From Smittia aterrima (lineage: Eukaryota; Arthropoda; Insecta; Diptera; Chironomidae), in assembly GCA_033063855.1 (NCBI GenBank), contig CP093829.1, positions 1,684,243 through 1,748,242 of the forward strand: a stretch of 64,000 nucleotides of DNA. The letters run 5' to 3'. Position 1 is the first letter of the stretch. Each line of letters opens with the position of its first letter. Under the pieces are notes generated by a model. It saw nothing but the letters and a program-made list of their open reading frames with translations. It ran no database searches and was not told the origin of the DNA. Position numbers and translations under genes: made by a program. Of the stretch, positions 33,701 through 48,700 are shown piece after piece.

Positions 33701-36700
33701 GGCTGGCAAACACAGAAAGTGCTCGACAAGCAATTCTCTCGTTCTTTTTTGTGGAAATTCGGTGTTCATGTTGAAACTATGCTCTTTTATGTCGGAACCG
33801 GTTGCATTTCTTTTTTGTTTTTGGCTTCAGTGTGTCACTTATGAGACATAAATGAATTATCTGACATTTATTATTTGCTTCGCTTTTTGTTTTCGTTCGA
33901 TATCATCTGCGATCAATGAACTAGAAATTCTTATCTTTCAACCACACTGAAAATGTTTTTTTTGTTGGTAAGATACTCACCGCTCTCATCCACCGTACAA
34001 TTGGCTCAGGAACTCCAATGTATTCTACATCCAGTTGTATAGAGTCGCCAACAAGCACAGTTTGATCGTCGGGTCGTTTGGTTATGTAAGCAGTTAAATC
34101 GTGCACTAAACTGCTGCTGCTTGTTTCAACAACTTTTTCGATTGATTCGTATCGTTCACTAATTGGTAACGGCAAGACAGTCAAACTTGTGTGGTAAACG
34201 TTGTAGATTTTTGGATTGTCTCGACACACAACACGGCACTTCACTTCACCACTTAAGTTATGATCGACATTAAGCAAGTGGAGCACATTAAGTCCATCGT
34301 CGGATCTCTCAATCTGTTGTTTGCGGTCGGAACAAAGCAAGAAGAAATAAATGTAAATTAAACGAATCAATATAAAAGAAGAAATTAAACGAGAGAAGAA
34401 GGAAAACAATCGAATTCACTTGTTACAGCTTCAAACGTCGATAGTCAAATGATTAATTGAGCGATGAGAACAGACTTTTTCTCTCGATTTTCCTCAGACT
34501 TGCCCGAAGCGCCTCACTCCCCATCTAAGGCAAAAAGTTCCTTCTAAATCATCTGGCAACATTCGAAACATGAGTCGCAAGAGAAATAAAATACGAAATG
34601 ATAATAAAAGCAACCACGGGTTTCCTTAAAACGACTTTTGACGTCGACGAAACGAGAGGAAAAAAAACTGTGGGATTTGAATTGTCATCGACGAGATCTA
34701 ATTATCACTCGCCGTCCCTGCCTCGTAATGCTAATAATTTGTCGCAATCGCTCTACATGTCTATATAGAGATAAACAAAGTATCATATTTAATTATATTC
34801 AGGGAGCTCCGTTGTAAGTTTTTGTTTTTAAATTGAAAGTTCGTTTATGACGAAAAATCCATTTGCAATCGCGAAATATTTAAAATTACATAAAAATGCG
34901 AAACGTACGTGTTTTTTGTTTGTCGCCGGATCTTGAAGAAGCTTCGTCATTCTTTAATGAGATTTCTGTCTGTTCTTGAAATGTCAACAACAGAAGCGTC
35001 TCGCTGACTCGTGAAATGAGAATTTATTGGCGTGATAGCGAATCGATTCTTCTCGTCTTAATTAAGTGTAATTGCTCGCTTGGAAATTCTCCTCTTAATT
35101 AATATTCTTCTTCTCACTGCAAGCAATTAGCGCACTAACTTTAGATTGAACTGAAAATTTTCTTGAAAGGTCAAGTTGATGGAATTGTTTTGTAAATATT
35201 AAACGAGAAACGCACGAAGCTGTGAAACGCGATATGCGCGAAAGATTTTCTCAACTCGACTGATGAGTTTGTATCATCTCAAATTCATTGCTCACGGAAT
35301 GAATCAGAAGAAGAAACTGATGTCATGGAACTGTCTAAGTAAAAGTGATGACTAAGAAGAGAAGAAGTTTCATGCTCGAAGTGTTTCCAAGATCGTCGGA
35401 AATTCCCGAGCGTGATTACAATTTCTTTGTAATTCTCGTTTGACGGAAATTGGAACAGGATTGAGTTTAATCAAAAATAAAGCGACCGCTTTCAGTTTTA
35501 TTTCGCACTTACGAGTGAGTGCTTAATGTAAACGCAAACATTTTGATTGTGAAACTCGTTCCGTCCGAGTTCTCTAATCCATTCGGGAAAATCTGATAAA
35601 TGCTTTCATCATTAATTATCATTTGCATAACCTATTGCGATATCAAATTTCAATTATGCAAATAGAAGTAAAGCTCTCGCTTCGGCAGAGAGACACGATC
35701 CGCAAATTTTCCTCTGCTCTATGTAATTTTCTAGCTCGAATTGCATTCGAGTGACATTATCCATGACGATAATTGAAATGTTTTGAAAGCGTAGTGGCGA
35801 ACGAGTCATATTGTTGCCACTCAAAATGTTCAACATTGTAACTCAACTTATCTGTCGGTTTTATTTTTCATCGAAGAGAAGCAAACTGATTTGTTTTATC
35901 TAAATGCGAAAGTAATTGATATTGATTCGAAGGAGGGAGGGAGACGTTCTTGACTGTATCGAGTAAATTGAACATCAAAGCTTACCGCAACATCTTTTGC
36001 GTCGATGTTAATCTCTCGACCACAGATAATCCATGTGACCTCGGAATCTACAGGAGTGATACGTGTACAGAACGAAGTGGACCCGCTGTGAAAGGCAATA
36101 GAAGGCAGTGGCGGTTTAATTAGTTCCGGCATGATGTCGAATATGTTGTCACAGGTTTCCTCGACATCAACGTTGCAGTGAGTGGCGCAGTCACCTTCAC
36201 GTGTCGATACAATGCACGAGTAATGACCTGAATCAAAGATAAATGGATCCTGAATCCTCAAGGTCAATACACCGTTGCCATGGTCAATGAATCTGCGAGA
36301 AGAGAGAAAAGTTGTCAAGATTAAAAAGTCCTTCAACATTCAGACTTGTCATCATAATCTTATAAAAGAAATCTTGACGACAAATCATCTTTACAACTCA
36401 CGTAAAATCTTCAGAGTTGACGAGAACGTCATCGTCTTTCATCCAAATGTAATCGAACGGAACTTTGGAATCTACTTTGAAGGTTAAATCCAACGGTAAG
36501 CCCTCGATACTCGTGATGTCGCTCAGCTCCTGGGCAATTTTCGGAAGAAGCTTTCCGTCTACGTCTTCGTCGTCTTCGTAGAGAACTTTGACAAATGTAC
36601 TCGTTGAGAAAATTCCTTCTTCACTTTCCAAGACCAACGTGTACTCGCCTTCATCGTATGTTTTGACGCTTTCAATCTCAATCAGAATTTCATTTTCATT

Positions 36701-39700
36701 TTCGGTGATTGATAAGCGCTCGCAGCTGGTAATATCATAGCCATTATGATAAACTGTCTTTTTACTTGGGATCGACGATGCTCTCGTTTGAGTGGCGAGA
36801 GCCATTCGTCCACCAATCTTTGTGCTGTAGCCCATAATTCTACGCGAAACGCTTCTCGAGTGATTCGATGGTGCGCTTGTCGCTCGAATTCCACGTGTTG
36901 ACGATTTCCTGCTTTTAATAATATCAAGACGAGCTGTTGCTTCGATTCGTCCGTAATCGTTCTCGAGAGTAATTCGATAGAGGCCAGCGTCTTCGAAGCA
37001 AACTTCTTCAATTTCAAGGTAGCGCATGTCGTCGCGTTCTTTAATCGTGTAGCGACTTGATGGTGTTACTATGATTCCGTCTTTATCCCAAGTCGACCAA
37101 GGAATCGGATGTCCAGCAATGGCACATTGGAATCTTACTGTGTCGCCTTCCTCGCAAACTCGATTATGAGGGACGGAATAAAACTTTGGAGCAGCGAAAC
37201 GATAGCGACGTTGACGGTGAGTTAAATTGTTACTGCTATTGAGCATAGATAAATGCATTGACAATGGCGACATGCTGCGAGCTGGCGTTGAACGCGGTGT
37301 CGAGCGTGGCGTTGAATTGGGTGACAAGAATGTCATGGGACGTGATAGTTGACGGCTCAGGAGATTCTCCTTCTCTTCGGGAACTGTTAGAGAGAGAAAC
37401 GTTATTTAATTGAAAGCCACACTGACGACTTGACTCACCATCAACAATTATGCAAGCGGAACTTTTCACACGTCCCATATTGTTGGACGCAACGAGAACG
37501 TATTGACCTGAAAGTCAAACTTTGTCATTTCTGAAAGAATTTCTTTTCTATTTTTTTCAAATACCTTCATCCTCAGGAAAAACTCTTGGAATTGATAAGG
37601 TTGCTCGACTTCCATTGAAGTTCTGTCTGTGGTCGGTTGATTTATCATGAAGAATCTTTCCATCTTTCTCCCAAAATACATTTGGCTCTGGTCTACCTTC
37701 AACAAGGCATTCTAACGTGATGGCATCACCATCACAACACCTCAAGTCTTTCAGATGCTTAACAACGCGAGGCAGCGTTTCCACGTTCCTGTTAATGACA
37801 TTTTAATTAATTACGCTTGTTAAAAAAAAGTTCTGCTACGGTGTTGCTGAATGATTGGCGGTTTTTTTTGCAGTTTGAGAGTAAAGTTTTTAATTGAAAA
37901 TGTAAAAAGAGTAAAGCAGCTTATAAACTTTCGTGTAATATTTTTGTTCTCTCATAGAGAAACACGATGAAAGCTTATTACGAAGAGTCTTAAGAGTTAA
38001 ATTTGGAATTGGAAAATGAAGTTAGGGAGCTTCATTTGTAAATTGAGCAAATAACGTTGCATAACTTACCCATGAATTATAGAACCGGCATCCATCGCGT
38101 TGCTTTTGCCCAAGTCTTCGAGAGCGTGAGGTGAGAGAAGAAAAACAGAAAATTAGATTAATTCACATAAACAGCAACGACGAGCGAGTTTCGACGAGAA
38201 TCTGCATTTTTCATGCTTCATAAATTTAAATTTCAAAGCTCTCTCTCTGAGCTGATCAATATTTCTCGAGTCGAGAGTCTTCTGAAAAAAATTGGTTTGT
38301 CACTTTCCAGCAGCAGGTCGTATCAAGTTGGAGAAAAAAAGCGACAACCTCTTTCCAAGGGAATTGTTTCCTTAAATGGCTTGAGCCAGAAGAGCATGTT
38401 CGCCCAATTGCTCAGGGCAACAAAAAAATATTCGAGATTTATTGAAACCGAGAAACATTTTTTTTTTCGTTTCATTTTCTCGCTCTTCTGCAATTTTCTA
38501 CCTTGAAGAGAACGAGCGTTCAAAGGGTTCAGCTTTTATATTTTATTTAGCTGTTGAAGCCATTGCTTATAAGGAGAAGGAAGGAATTCTCCGGTGAATT
38601 GCAGAAATTTGCTTTTATGGTTGCTGCGATGATGTTCGTGTAGCTTTAAAGCCGGATGATGCTTGACAAGCGAAAATATTTTCATTCGAAATAAAACACT
38701 CGACGTGAGTGAGTAACATGAGAGTTCTGTCATTTAAAACATTCCAGTAACGAAACAATTTTTTGTTAAATTGCATTATAGCAAATTATCGCGCCGGACA
38801 CAGACAGATTGCGGCATGCACCATGATTGCTTCCTGGAAATCTTCATAAATGGAAGCGGAGCTTTTAAGTTTGCCAACTGATAACAGAGCTTGACCTATA
38901 TTTGCTCTCTATTTCGATTGCGAGTGCAAAATCAACGCCTCGCAACATAATTAATGATTATAATTATGTTACTCGAACGCCAGAAGCATAAAAGTCAATT
39001 ATCGATTGTCGCTGGGAGCGATGAGATATTGCGGAGGTTTGAATTATTGAGATAATTGGAAAGCAGCTTCTTATTTACATAGTGACGAAAATATTGCGAA
39101 ATTAGAATTTAATTATAGATTCGAATCTCGTCCATTCGTGACTCACTCGTTGAACTTAAAATCTCTCGACTATTTACATAATTCCTACCTTTTGCGTAGA
39201 TCTGCAGTGAAATTATGGCCTTAGCTTGCCCATAGCAATTTGTAGCTATCACGGAATATGTGCCTGTGTAATCCAACTTCGCATGCGGTATTTCTAAGCG
39301 ATACTCCGACTCATTGCCAATGACACTGCGAAAATGCGTTGCGTCTTTGTAATACTCGGGCTGAAATTGAAATACAATGAGAGAAATTAATAAAACTTTG
39401 AACGACGAGCTTCTTGTTGATTGAAGTATTTTTATTCAAGACAATGAACAACTTCCTATTTCTCTTCAATTGTAATGATGCGAAGTTAAGTAAAATAGTT
39501 CTTTAAGCCGATTCAAAGACGATTTGATAGATAAAAAATAGTTTTGTTACGGGTTTGTGAATTACAAATTGTGATTCCTCGTAGATCTCATCAAAACTCG
39601 ATTTTCTGTTTCGTCGAGCAAAAAAGTAATTTAATTTATTCATCTTCTGCAATCTGCAAAAGCAAAAGAGGATCCAGCAAAAAGCGAATAAATGCAAGAA

Positions 39701-42700
39701 AAAGTATTTTTCTCTTCTGAGAAAACTTAAATGTGATTTCAAAAATTTCTGATCGAAAGCTCTCTCGAGAGACAAAGCCGTGCCAATTGTTTCGAATGAT
39801 TTCCACTCGACTGCACCCTCAGATCCATCTCTCGAAAGCATTAAAACCAACTTGTTCCGTTTGTCTCAATGATTTCATGCAAATTTCGCTTCACTCGAGC
39901 GTGATTTATGCATGCTTTCCTTCAACCTCGTCCCATCATAACGTTGAGATTTTTCAACTGTTTCAAACTGATTTGCGAGACATTTCGCTTCAATGGAAAG
40001 GTTTACGCTCCCTACGGCTAGATTTATCACCTCGATTAGGATGACAAGTTGGATGCTACTCTAACGACACCCTTGGTAAATGCCTCGCAATAACAATATT
40101 TTTTAATTTAAATCTCCGGAAATGTGTCAGAGCAACGGAAATTTATTTTGGTGAAAGCATAATTTCGTGGTGCCCATGCTCTTCACTCATTGACACCCCC
40201 ATCTCCCACACTTCATCGCCCTAGAGACATTATGGATCAATAAATTTCAACATGCTCATAAAGATGACACTTTAATTATGATTTTTCTCTTCTAATGAGA
40301 ACTGGAGCCTAAGGAGAGCGCAAGATTATTGCTGGAGAGATGCCAAATGAAGATTTTTCTTTTTTGTTTAAATAAAATGGCTCCTCGACTTGTTCAAGTT
40401 TTAAATCTTGTTTAAACTAACGAGGAAGCTTCGCCCTTGGCTCTTTTTTAATTCGACCATCAGTCGACGTAGTCAGCTGTTGCATTGTAATCTCTTTACT
40501 TCACCTCACGTTGAGCTCGTATATTTCCCCGTAAATAGAAAGAGCTCGTGTAATAATAAAGCGCTCAATTGTTTCATTGTTCGCCTCCGAACAATTGTTC
40601 AAGTTCACGATTTGAAAGAAACTTATCGATCGTTGTGAAATTTCCTTGCAAAAAAAAAATCACTAACAAGAAGGTTAACGGGAGAGACTTCGAACCTTGA
40701 CCGATCCCAGAGTCTGCTTTAACAAATATTTCAGCTCTGCATATGGTTCGCTTTGGAGAAAACTTGTTTAGGTGTCACATCTCTTTCGGATCTTACTTAA
40801 TCGTGTCACACAAAAGTCGACACTAATCTGTTATGGAAGTATTATTATGATCATTGCGGCGAATGTTAAATCGTTTTGCCAATTGAAAACAAACCGACCA
40901 AGAGAGCAAAAGTAAAATTCCTTATTAAAGCATTGCACTTGAAAATCTCAAACTGAATCGTAAAACATTCGCCAAATATGGTCACAGAAAGCTTGAAACT
41001 AAGAAATAAAAAGGTGAACATGCAACGACTGATTAATGAACGTCGTGTTTATCTTACGAAGCTCTTTTGTTGTGAGAGTGAGATTGATTGCGAATTTGAC
41101 TTTAGGCGCCAACTACAAGGCTCTCTTGCCATCGCAAAGCTCTTCAAAAACAAATCGCGAGAAGTAAACTCGAGTTCATCACGTTCGCGCGTAATGGCGT
41201 GGAATGAAAACAAACTTTGCTCTACTTGAATTATTTGTCGTTTGCAACATTCTTGCATTGCTTCAACGCTCCTAAGGCATTCAGTGACGTAGAAGTAATT
41301 AAAGAAATGTTTTCGAAAAGTTGAATTGTCAAGGGAGAAACTTTGTAGACGATTTACTTCGAGTTCCAATCTCTAACTGCAATGAACTGCAAAGTCTCGT
41401 TAGAGTTGAAAGTTCAGAGATCATTTCGACTTAACGACAAATACCCATTAGACTCTCAGAAGATTAATGTTCGTAATGGATAATGTCATAAATTTCCGAT
41501 CATAAAACATAAATGTATGAAATGCAATATTGCACTTCGACGAATCGCTTTTTAAAAAAAATATTCGAGAACAGTAGAGGAATGAACGAGCGAGCGTGGC
41601 GGTTTATGTGTTTGGCAATAAATCAAAATGTGAAGAGGAGAGTGCTCCGGCAAAAAATTCGCTTCTGCTATTTTCGGGCAATAAATTATTATATTAAAAA
41701 ATCGATGAGGCAGCGAGAGCTCGATGGCTTTAAATTCGCTCGTTGTTGTTCGATCAAATGTAGCTTGCAGCTTGGAATAGTAAACGAGAGGGTAGCAGAA
41801 AGCAATCGAGTGGCAGCAACGATTTATTAAACACCTGTTAGTTCGCCAGAATCAACAGATTGAAAGTGCAGCAGTTCTGCCGCGAAATTTCTCTCGAAAA
41901 TGATTTTTCAACCCCGCGTAGGCAATTCATTCAACGACTGCCAGCTGATGTCACATTAAAGTTTAATTGTAATTGTGCGATCGTTAATTTCAATTTCAAT
42001 TAATCACAGAAACGCAAACTCCATTAGTGACTAATTAGTGTAATCGCTCCATGACGATCTAATGTGCATTGTTGTGTATGCTTAAGGTTGTCGCGCGCCA
42101 TTTCCATTATTTATTGCACTCGTATCGCTGATGAAGCGAGCACTTGAGACCGACATTAAGCATGCAAAACATATTGTCGGCAATTTAGAAAAAACTATTT
42201 TGAACAGCATGTTTACACAACGAGGAAAACTCATGTCGCACAATCCACTAAGTGGAGATTAAAGTAAATTAATTTATGGTTTTGCTTCTGTAAGGCTCCG
42301 CTGGGCGTTCGAGGCAATAAAGAGCTTTGAAACAAGCAGCAAAACGAACCGTTTAAACTTTAAAGGGGAAAGATAATTGAGATCAACAAAACGCTGAGTT
42401 CTCTTGTTCAATGAGATAATAAATAATTTTACCTCTTAATTTAATTAAAAGTTTATTTAATCATCAAATGTAAACTTTCGGTCGTTCGTTGTCAATTAAC
42501 GTTCATTCATCTCCTTTCTCACTATTCAAATAATTTGATTACATTTCTGCTTTCGCTTTTGTTTGAGTTAATTAAATTTTCTGTAGAACCGTAATCAACA
42601 CTCGCGTTGTCAAATATTGTCGGTGGTGTTCATTGAGAACCGTCACACAAATTATTCGTCAACAGTCCATTCACAAATGATTATTTCACTGCTATTGATG

Positions 42701-45700
42701 AATTCACATTCTGTTTAATACATCACGAATCAAAAACTCCGTCATAACAAACGCCCACGCTCTTTTTTTATACAAAAAATTCACAGACGGTATCGGAAAT
42801 TATTTTTTATTAATATCGGCGAGCACTCTTTCGTCTCCACCGCTTCGTGGTTCGTTTAACTGTTCACGTCTTCAGCCTACACACTACCGCGTGCGAATCA
42901 TGAATAAATGCGACTGAATCGTAAGACGCAACTCTATGAGTCGATTCAATAATTTTTTCTTTATTTCTCTTTTGATCAGACAGCTGGCTTTGAACTTGTG
43001 TGTGCGAGCATTCCTAGGCTGAGTGTCTGCAAAGCAATTGAATCTCAAGTTGACTGCACGAAAGACGATGAAAGCTTGTTCGAAGCAAAAGGCATTTGTA
43101 ACGTTTAGTGGTACAAAATGACGAATGACGAGAGAAAGAGAAAATCTCAGGCAGCATAACAATCAGACGAGAGTGCTGGTATTTGCAGTGAATTTTGTAT
43201 TCGTTTGATCTCTCATCTCACCAAGGAGAAATATTTCACGAACAATTGGATTTCATTCTCTCTTTGTTTCGTGGCATAGAAAGAATTCAAATTATACAAA
43301 ATTCATCATCAATTTACATTTCACTTGTGCAAAGTTTGAAATTATGGAAATTTTTTAATGACTTTTGTTTGAACTCTGAACTTTTCAGTTAGCAGTTGCA
43401 TCGCTGCAGATTCTAGCTCTGAATTTAAATTCTGAATAAATATTCTTCACTGTCTCCAACATTTAAATGAGAAACTAGAGCAATCGCGAATTGAAATTCA
43501 CGAAAATTATCGTTGCAAACACGTACAAGAAGTTGCTGAGTTTCAAAAAAAAAAGTTCTCCTCGTCAACTAACAATCACGCAAATGATAAATCTTGAAGA
43601 CAACAAGCAAAGAATATTCATCAGATCACAATTAATGATAACGATGTCACCAGTTTTTCCTCTCGGAGCCACAGAAAAGAATTCAATTTACTTTTTGTGA
43701 ATGAAAAATTTAAATTTACGATTCATTAAAAAATGAGATTTTAATGTGAATTTTTACTGCTTTTGAGCGCAGCCTCACAACTGTTGTGTTTACGAAACAT
43801 TTCACTCCGAAAACTGAAACCGAATTTTATTACCGACATGAGTTAATATACTTTTAATGTTTGAAGTGTCGTCGTGATATGACAGTTGAAACGAAACTAT
43901 CACAAGTGAAGGAAATTTTTGTTTTACCGCCTTCGAGAAACTCTTTTCGATTGTTAATTGTTTTCCAGTTAAAGAGTTGACATTTTATTGCGCATTCAGA
44001 GTTGAAGGATCGTTAGCTTCTTTGGAATGTGAATTGAATTTAACGACCGCGAGACTACTCGTGTCTTCGCATATTAAAAGGTTCAAGGTCGTGAGCAATA
44101 AACGAGACTTTCACTTTTTTTTATTTATGTACATACCTTTAAGAAATCTCTCAGCCAGACGACTTCGGGCTTCGGATCAGCGATGACCTCACACATAATA
44201 ATGACGGTATCGCCTTCAAATGCTTCGCTTGATCGTGGTTTTGTCAAAAACATTGGTTCTTTCGAGTAGCTGCGGAGAAAATAATTTTAATTTTGCATTC
44301 TTCAACGTTTCAAAGCATTTTAAAGTAAATTCAACTCACGGTTGGTTTGGATCAACAATTGATGGAATTACTCGGGATTTCTTATCTGGATTCTCGTTGA
44401 TGTGAACTCGACAAGTGCTTTCAACTCGTCCAACAGCATTCGAAGCGACACATGTGTAAACACCTCGATCTTGCATTGTTGCACCTGTGATAACTAAAGT
44501 CACCACTCCGTCAGTGTCCAATGTCGCTTGAACTCTTCTGCTTGGTCGCAATCTTAATCCATCATGATGCCATGTAACACCGACTGCAGGATATGCTTCA
44601 ACATGAGCCTCGATTCGAATCTCATCGTTCTCTTCGTAAGTGTAAACTAGGTCGAGTGGTTTGTAGAATTCCGGAGCAATGTAAGCTCGGATTCCCTTGT
44701 CAACAATAAGATTGCAGTGACACGAGACTGAGCCCAGATCGTTCTTAGCGGTTGCTGTATATTGTCCACTATCTTCCAAGTACGTTCTTGATATCTCAAG
44801 AGTGCTGAATTGATCCTCTTGAAGGAATGCAACTCGGTCGTCTTCAACCAATTTATTTCCATCTTTGAACCATGAAACAATCGGGAATGGAGCTCCAAGA
44901 GCTTGACAAGTTAATCGAACTGGATAAGTGCACTGAACTCGACGATCTCTCAATCTCATTGTGAATTGAGGTAACATTTCATCGAGATTCTCGAATTCTG
45001 TTTCGACATTCTGCTTCAATTTCGAGTCGGCTTCAAATATCTTCGGATCGGATACAGTTTGCAAGCGAGCAAATGTTGAAACGCGGCCCTCCTTGTTCGA
45101 TGCTTCGCATGTGTACCGTCCATTGTCGCTCTCGCAAATATTTCGGATAATTAATCGACAAAGTGGACCCATGACTGAGATTACACGCTTCTCGTTTGCT
45201 TCGATTCGAATTCCATCCTTATACCAGATAATATCAGGCCGTGGAGAACCCATTGCAACGCACTCAAGGACAATGTCGTTTTCAATAAGGGCTTTAAGCT
45301 GGCCCGGAAGGATTTTGGTAAACTCTGGCAGTTTTACAACGTCACCGAACATAATTGGATATGTTGTTTGTGTTGATGGGCCATAACCGTAACGATTACG
45401 AGGCGTAACTCGGAAATGATATTCACAGCCATGCTTCAAGTTAAACACATCAAAGTTTGCGGTTGGCGATGTGCCAATCTCCTTCCACGTTGCATCACCC
45501 TCCTTTCCCACGAGCCATGCATCGACTCGATAGCTAACAACGGGAGCTGCATCGTTTGTTGGAGGTTTCATCCATGATAAACTTAGATGGTTATTGCTGC
45601 TGTCGACGACTGTCGGTTCGTTGGGAATTTGACCCGGGGGATCTGAACGATTGAAAATGCATTTTATTTTCTCATTGTTGCTTCGCATCGAATGGTGCAC

Positions 45701-48700
45701 AAAAGCTTTCGACAAAAGTTTGTAGAAAATGTTCTGATTGAAGCTTTCAAGCTTTCATAAAAGTGAAGCTCAACAACAAAAATGTTTTGCTCATTAAGTT
45801 AAAAAAAAAACGATGAGAAGATTCTGTAGTTTCAAGTTTCGCTGTAAAAAATAAAAGTCGAGCTTGATAACAAAAGACTTTGAAAATTCAAAAACTTTCA
45901 ACTTGAAAAGCTCTCCCGGCAAATATTACGAGAATATTTCAAGGAAATATTTGCGACAATTGTTTTAAATCGTTTTATTAAAAAATTGTCATTGGTTGGT
46001 AGAAATGTCATAATGGTCTCAACTTGAGTTGAAAAATATTTCTAAAGTGCTGTGAAGTGTTGTTCTCTCCTTCGCCTTCATTTCTATCCTTTCCATAAAT
46101 CTCATTTCTCCGTTTTGTTTGTTGTAAAAGGGAATAATTTGAAACACAACATCGAGACTTGTCGTCTCGAATTACAGTTTGATAAATAAGTAAGAAGTAA
46201 GAAACAAAATAATAAGCAGAAAAATGTTTACGAGAAGAAGAAAAGTTTCAAAGTTTTCAATTTGTGGGGGAGAGAGAAATGAAAACCATCAACAAGTCAT
46301 CTTTGTGGTAAAAGATAATAAATTAAAAGAAACTTCTCAACGACGACAATTTTAATATTTAAAGTGCTTAAATTAATCAAAAGATATTCGCTCAGTGTCA
46401 TTATCCTTGGGGAATCCGCTGTGGTGCTTTGGCCTAAAACAAAAATAAAAATTGAACGGGAATTAACTCGCGGATTCATTGTAAAGGGCGATGACGATTA
46501 CGTGAACATCGTTTGATTATGTTGACGACCGCTTACCATTTTCATCCGAGGCTTGGAACAAAAACAACTTCAACACGAAAAAAGAATCCACCGCGAAACA
46601 TTAATTTTAACAGCTCAGATCATTATCACTTTTTTTTTCGTACGATAAAAGTTTAGCATGGGATGGCGACCGACGAGCACTTATCATTGTTACTTTTACG
46701 ACACTCAATTTGCATAAATTAAACACATTACTAATAAGGGAATCGTGTTGGCTTTTTATTTGAACCAAGGCTGAGCTCAGACATAAAGGGACTGTCGACG
46801 GAACAATTTTCATCGTTCAACAACCTTTTCTTTTTATTTACGATAAAAAAAAGCGACGAGAAGTCAGAACATTTACTACGCACTTTCGACGAGACGGAGG
46901 GCAAAGAACATTTATTGGTCGAGGTTCGTTGGCAGCTTGAGAAACTTTCAAATGATTGGGGGAATATTTAGCATTTTATTGTTTGGGGCTTATGAAAGTT
47001 TATGATTTCATTTGAATATTTTAGTGAAAGTCAAAGCGACGATGATATCTGTTGCTAGATTTCACTATTGGGACCAATTTAAATTTAAATTCTCAGCTCC
47101 AGCTTTCAACGGACTCGAGAGTAGTAGTCAATAAACTTTTTACGCTCCCACCAATCATTTGAAATGTTTACAAGCCGGCACGTCACCCAACTCAATGGAA
47201 TTTTATTTACTTACTTTTCAAATAAGAAACATCTGCGAAATCAATGTTCGCCGAAGCTTCGCTGCTCTCTCCGATTAGTCCCTGCCTTTCTCGGACCTGT
47301 CGGCGGTTTCAACAACAGCTTCAGTTTCAGAAACTTTCTTTTCATCCTTTCCTTTCGTACGGGATTGTTTAACCTTAACAATTCCCCGCCAAAGGTTTAA
47401 TTAATGTCCCCACCCCAATTCAAAGCCATTCAATGGGAGTCAAAAAAAAATTGGGAGAGAGAGAGAGAGATAGAAAAAAATTAGTAGCCAAAGCGTTAAA
47501 AGCAATTAGTAATAATTGTTTGTGAAAGCTCGCGTTAACGAGAAATAATAAAATTTGAATAAAAATGCAAATGAGCAGGCTAAGCAATGTGTTTAGTGTG
47601 GATTTCCTTCCTGTAAACTGGATTTCATTTTTTTTCTCCCCTAGGAAAGTTATTTGTGATTCAAATGACGTGCTAATATCATTTGTGTTTTGTGTTATGT
47701 AAATTTGGGCGTGGAGCTTTATTTGAGCTTTTCCCCCGAGCAGTTAAATGAACTCACCGTGACCTGACAGAAGGCTCTGTCGACGCCGTGCTTGTTACGA
47801 GCAACTAAGAAGTAAATTCCAGAATCGCTTTCTTTCGCTTCCTTAATTGAGAAACGAACATAGTCGTTGAAGACTTCTTTGATTGTTCGATGGCCGTTTG
47901 TGATTTCTCTGGCGCCTTTGTACCATTGAACTAAAGTAGATAAAAAAGAAAGTTGTTAGACAGAACATAAATCTAATTTACATTATCGCTTACTTCTAGC
48001 TTTCGGCTCGGCTTGAACTCTGAATGACATCGAGAACGGATCGCCAGCTCTAATTTTGATTTCCGTTTGTGGACGAGTCAAGAACGATGGCGGCTTTTGT
48101 CCTTTGCCAACAGAGTTTGGATTGATAACGTCGACATATGATGTCGATTGCGATGTGCCGTAGGGGTTTGTGACCTTGCACATATATTTCGCTGACTCAT
48201 CCATTGTCGCGTGATTAATGACACAAGCAAAGAAGCCATTACCATCGTTGAAGACATAACGCTTTGGTGGCTTATGATCGACTTCCCATCTGTCACGGAA
48301 CCATTCAGCTTCACAATTCGCCGATGTCTCGATGAAGAGGGCAATGCTTCCACCTGATGGAACAGTGTAATCGGTGAGTCCTGTCTTGAAGAAAGGCTTC
48401 AATGGATCGCGATGATAGTAACGATGAATGCGATTGAATTGATTCTCAACCGATCCCTCATATTGAACGTTGTGACTGATACTGTCACTGCATCCGTTAC
48501 ATTCAGCTTCACATGTATAAGTTCCAGAGTCTTCTTCTGTTTCTGGCCGAGCAATGATTAACTTGCAGATTCCATCAGGCAATTCCAATTGCTCGTACTT
48601 GTCGCCAGCGATGATATAGTCGCCATCCTTCATCCATTGGATGTGAGGTTTTGGTGTTCCGCGAACGCGGCACTCCAATGTCAACACGTCGTGATGTAAA

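Noticed and set aside
41513..41830. A + strand frame of 105 codons in the 4.8-kb intron
   Set aside because: No recognisable domain, no supporting splice or promoter signals, and composition like surrounding intron.
46297..46479. A - strand frame of 60 codons (GQSTTADSPR...) as an independent gene
   Set aside because: Its upstream part runs through a splice acceptor. It is better read, if at all, as an alternative end of Stretchin-Mlck.
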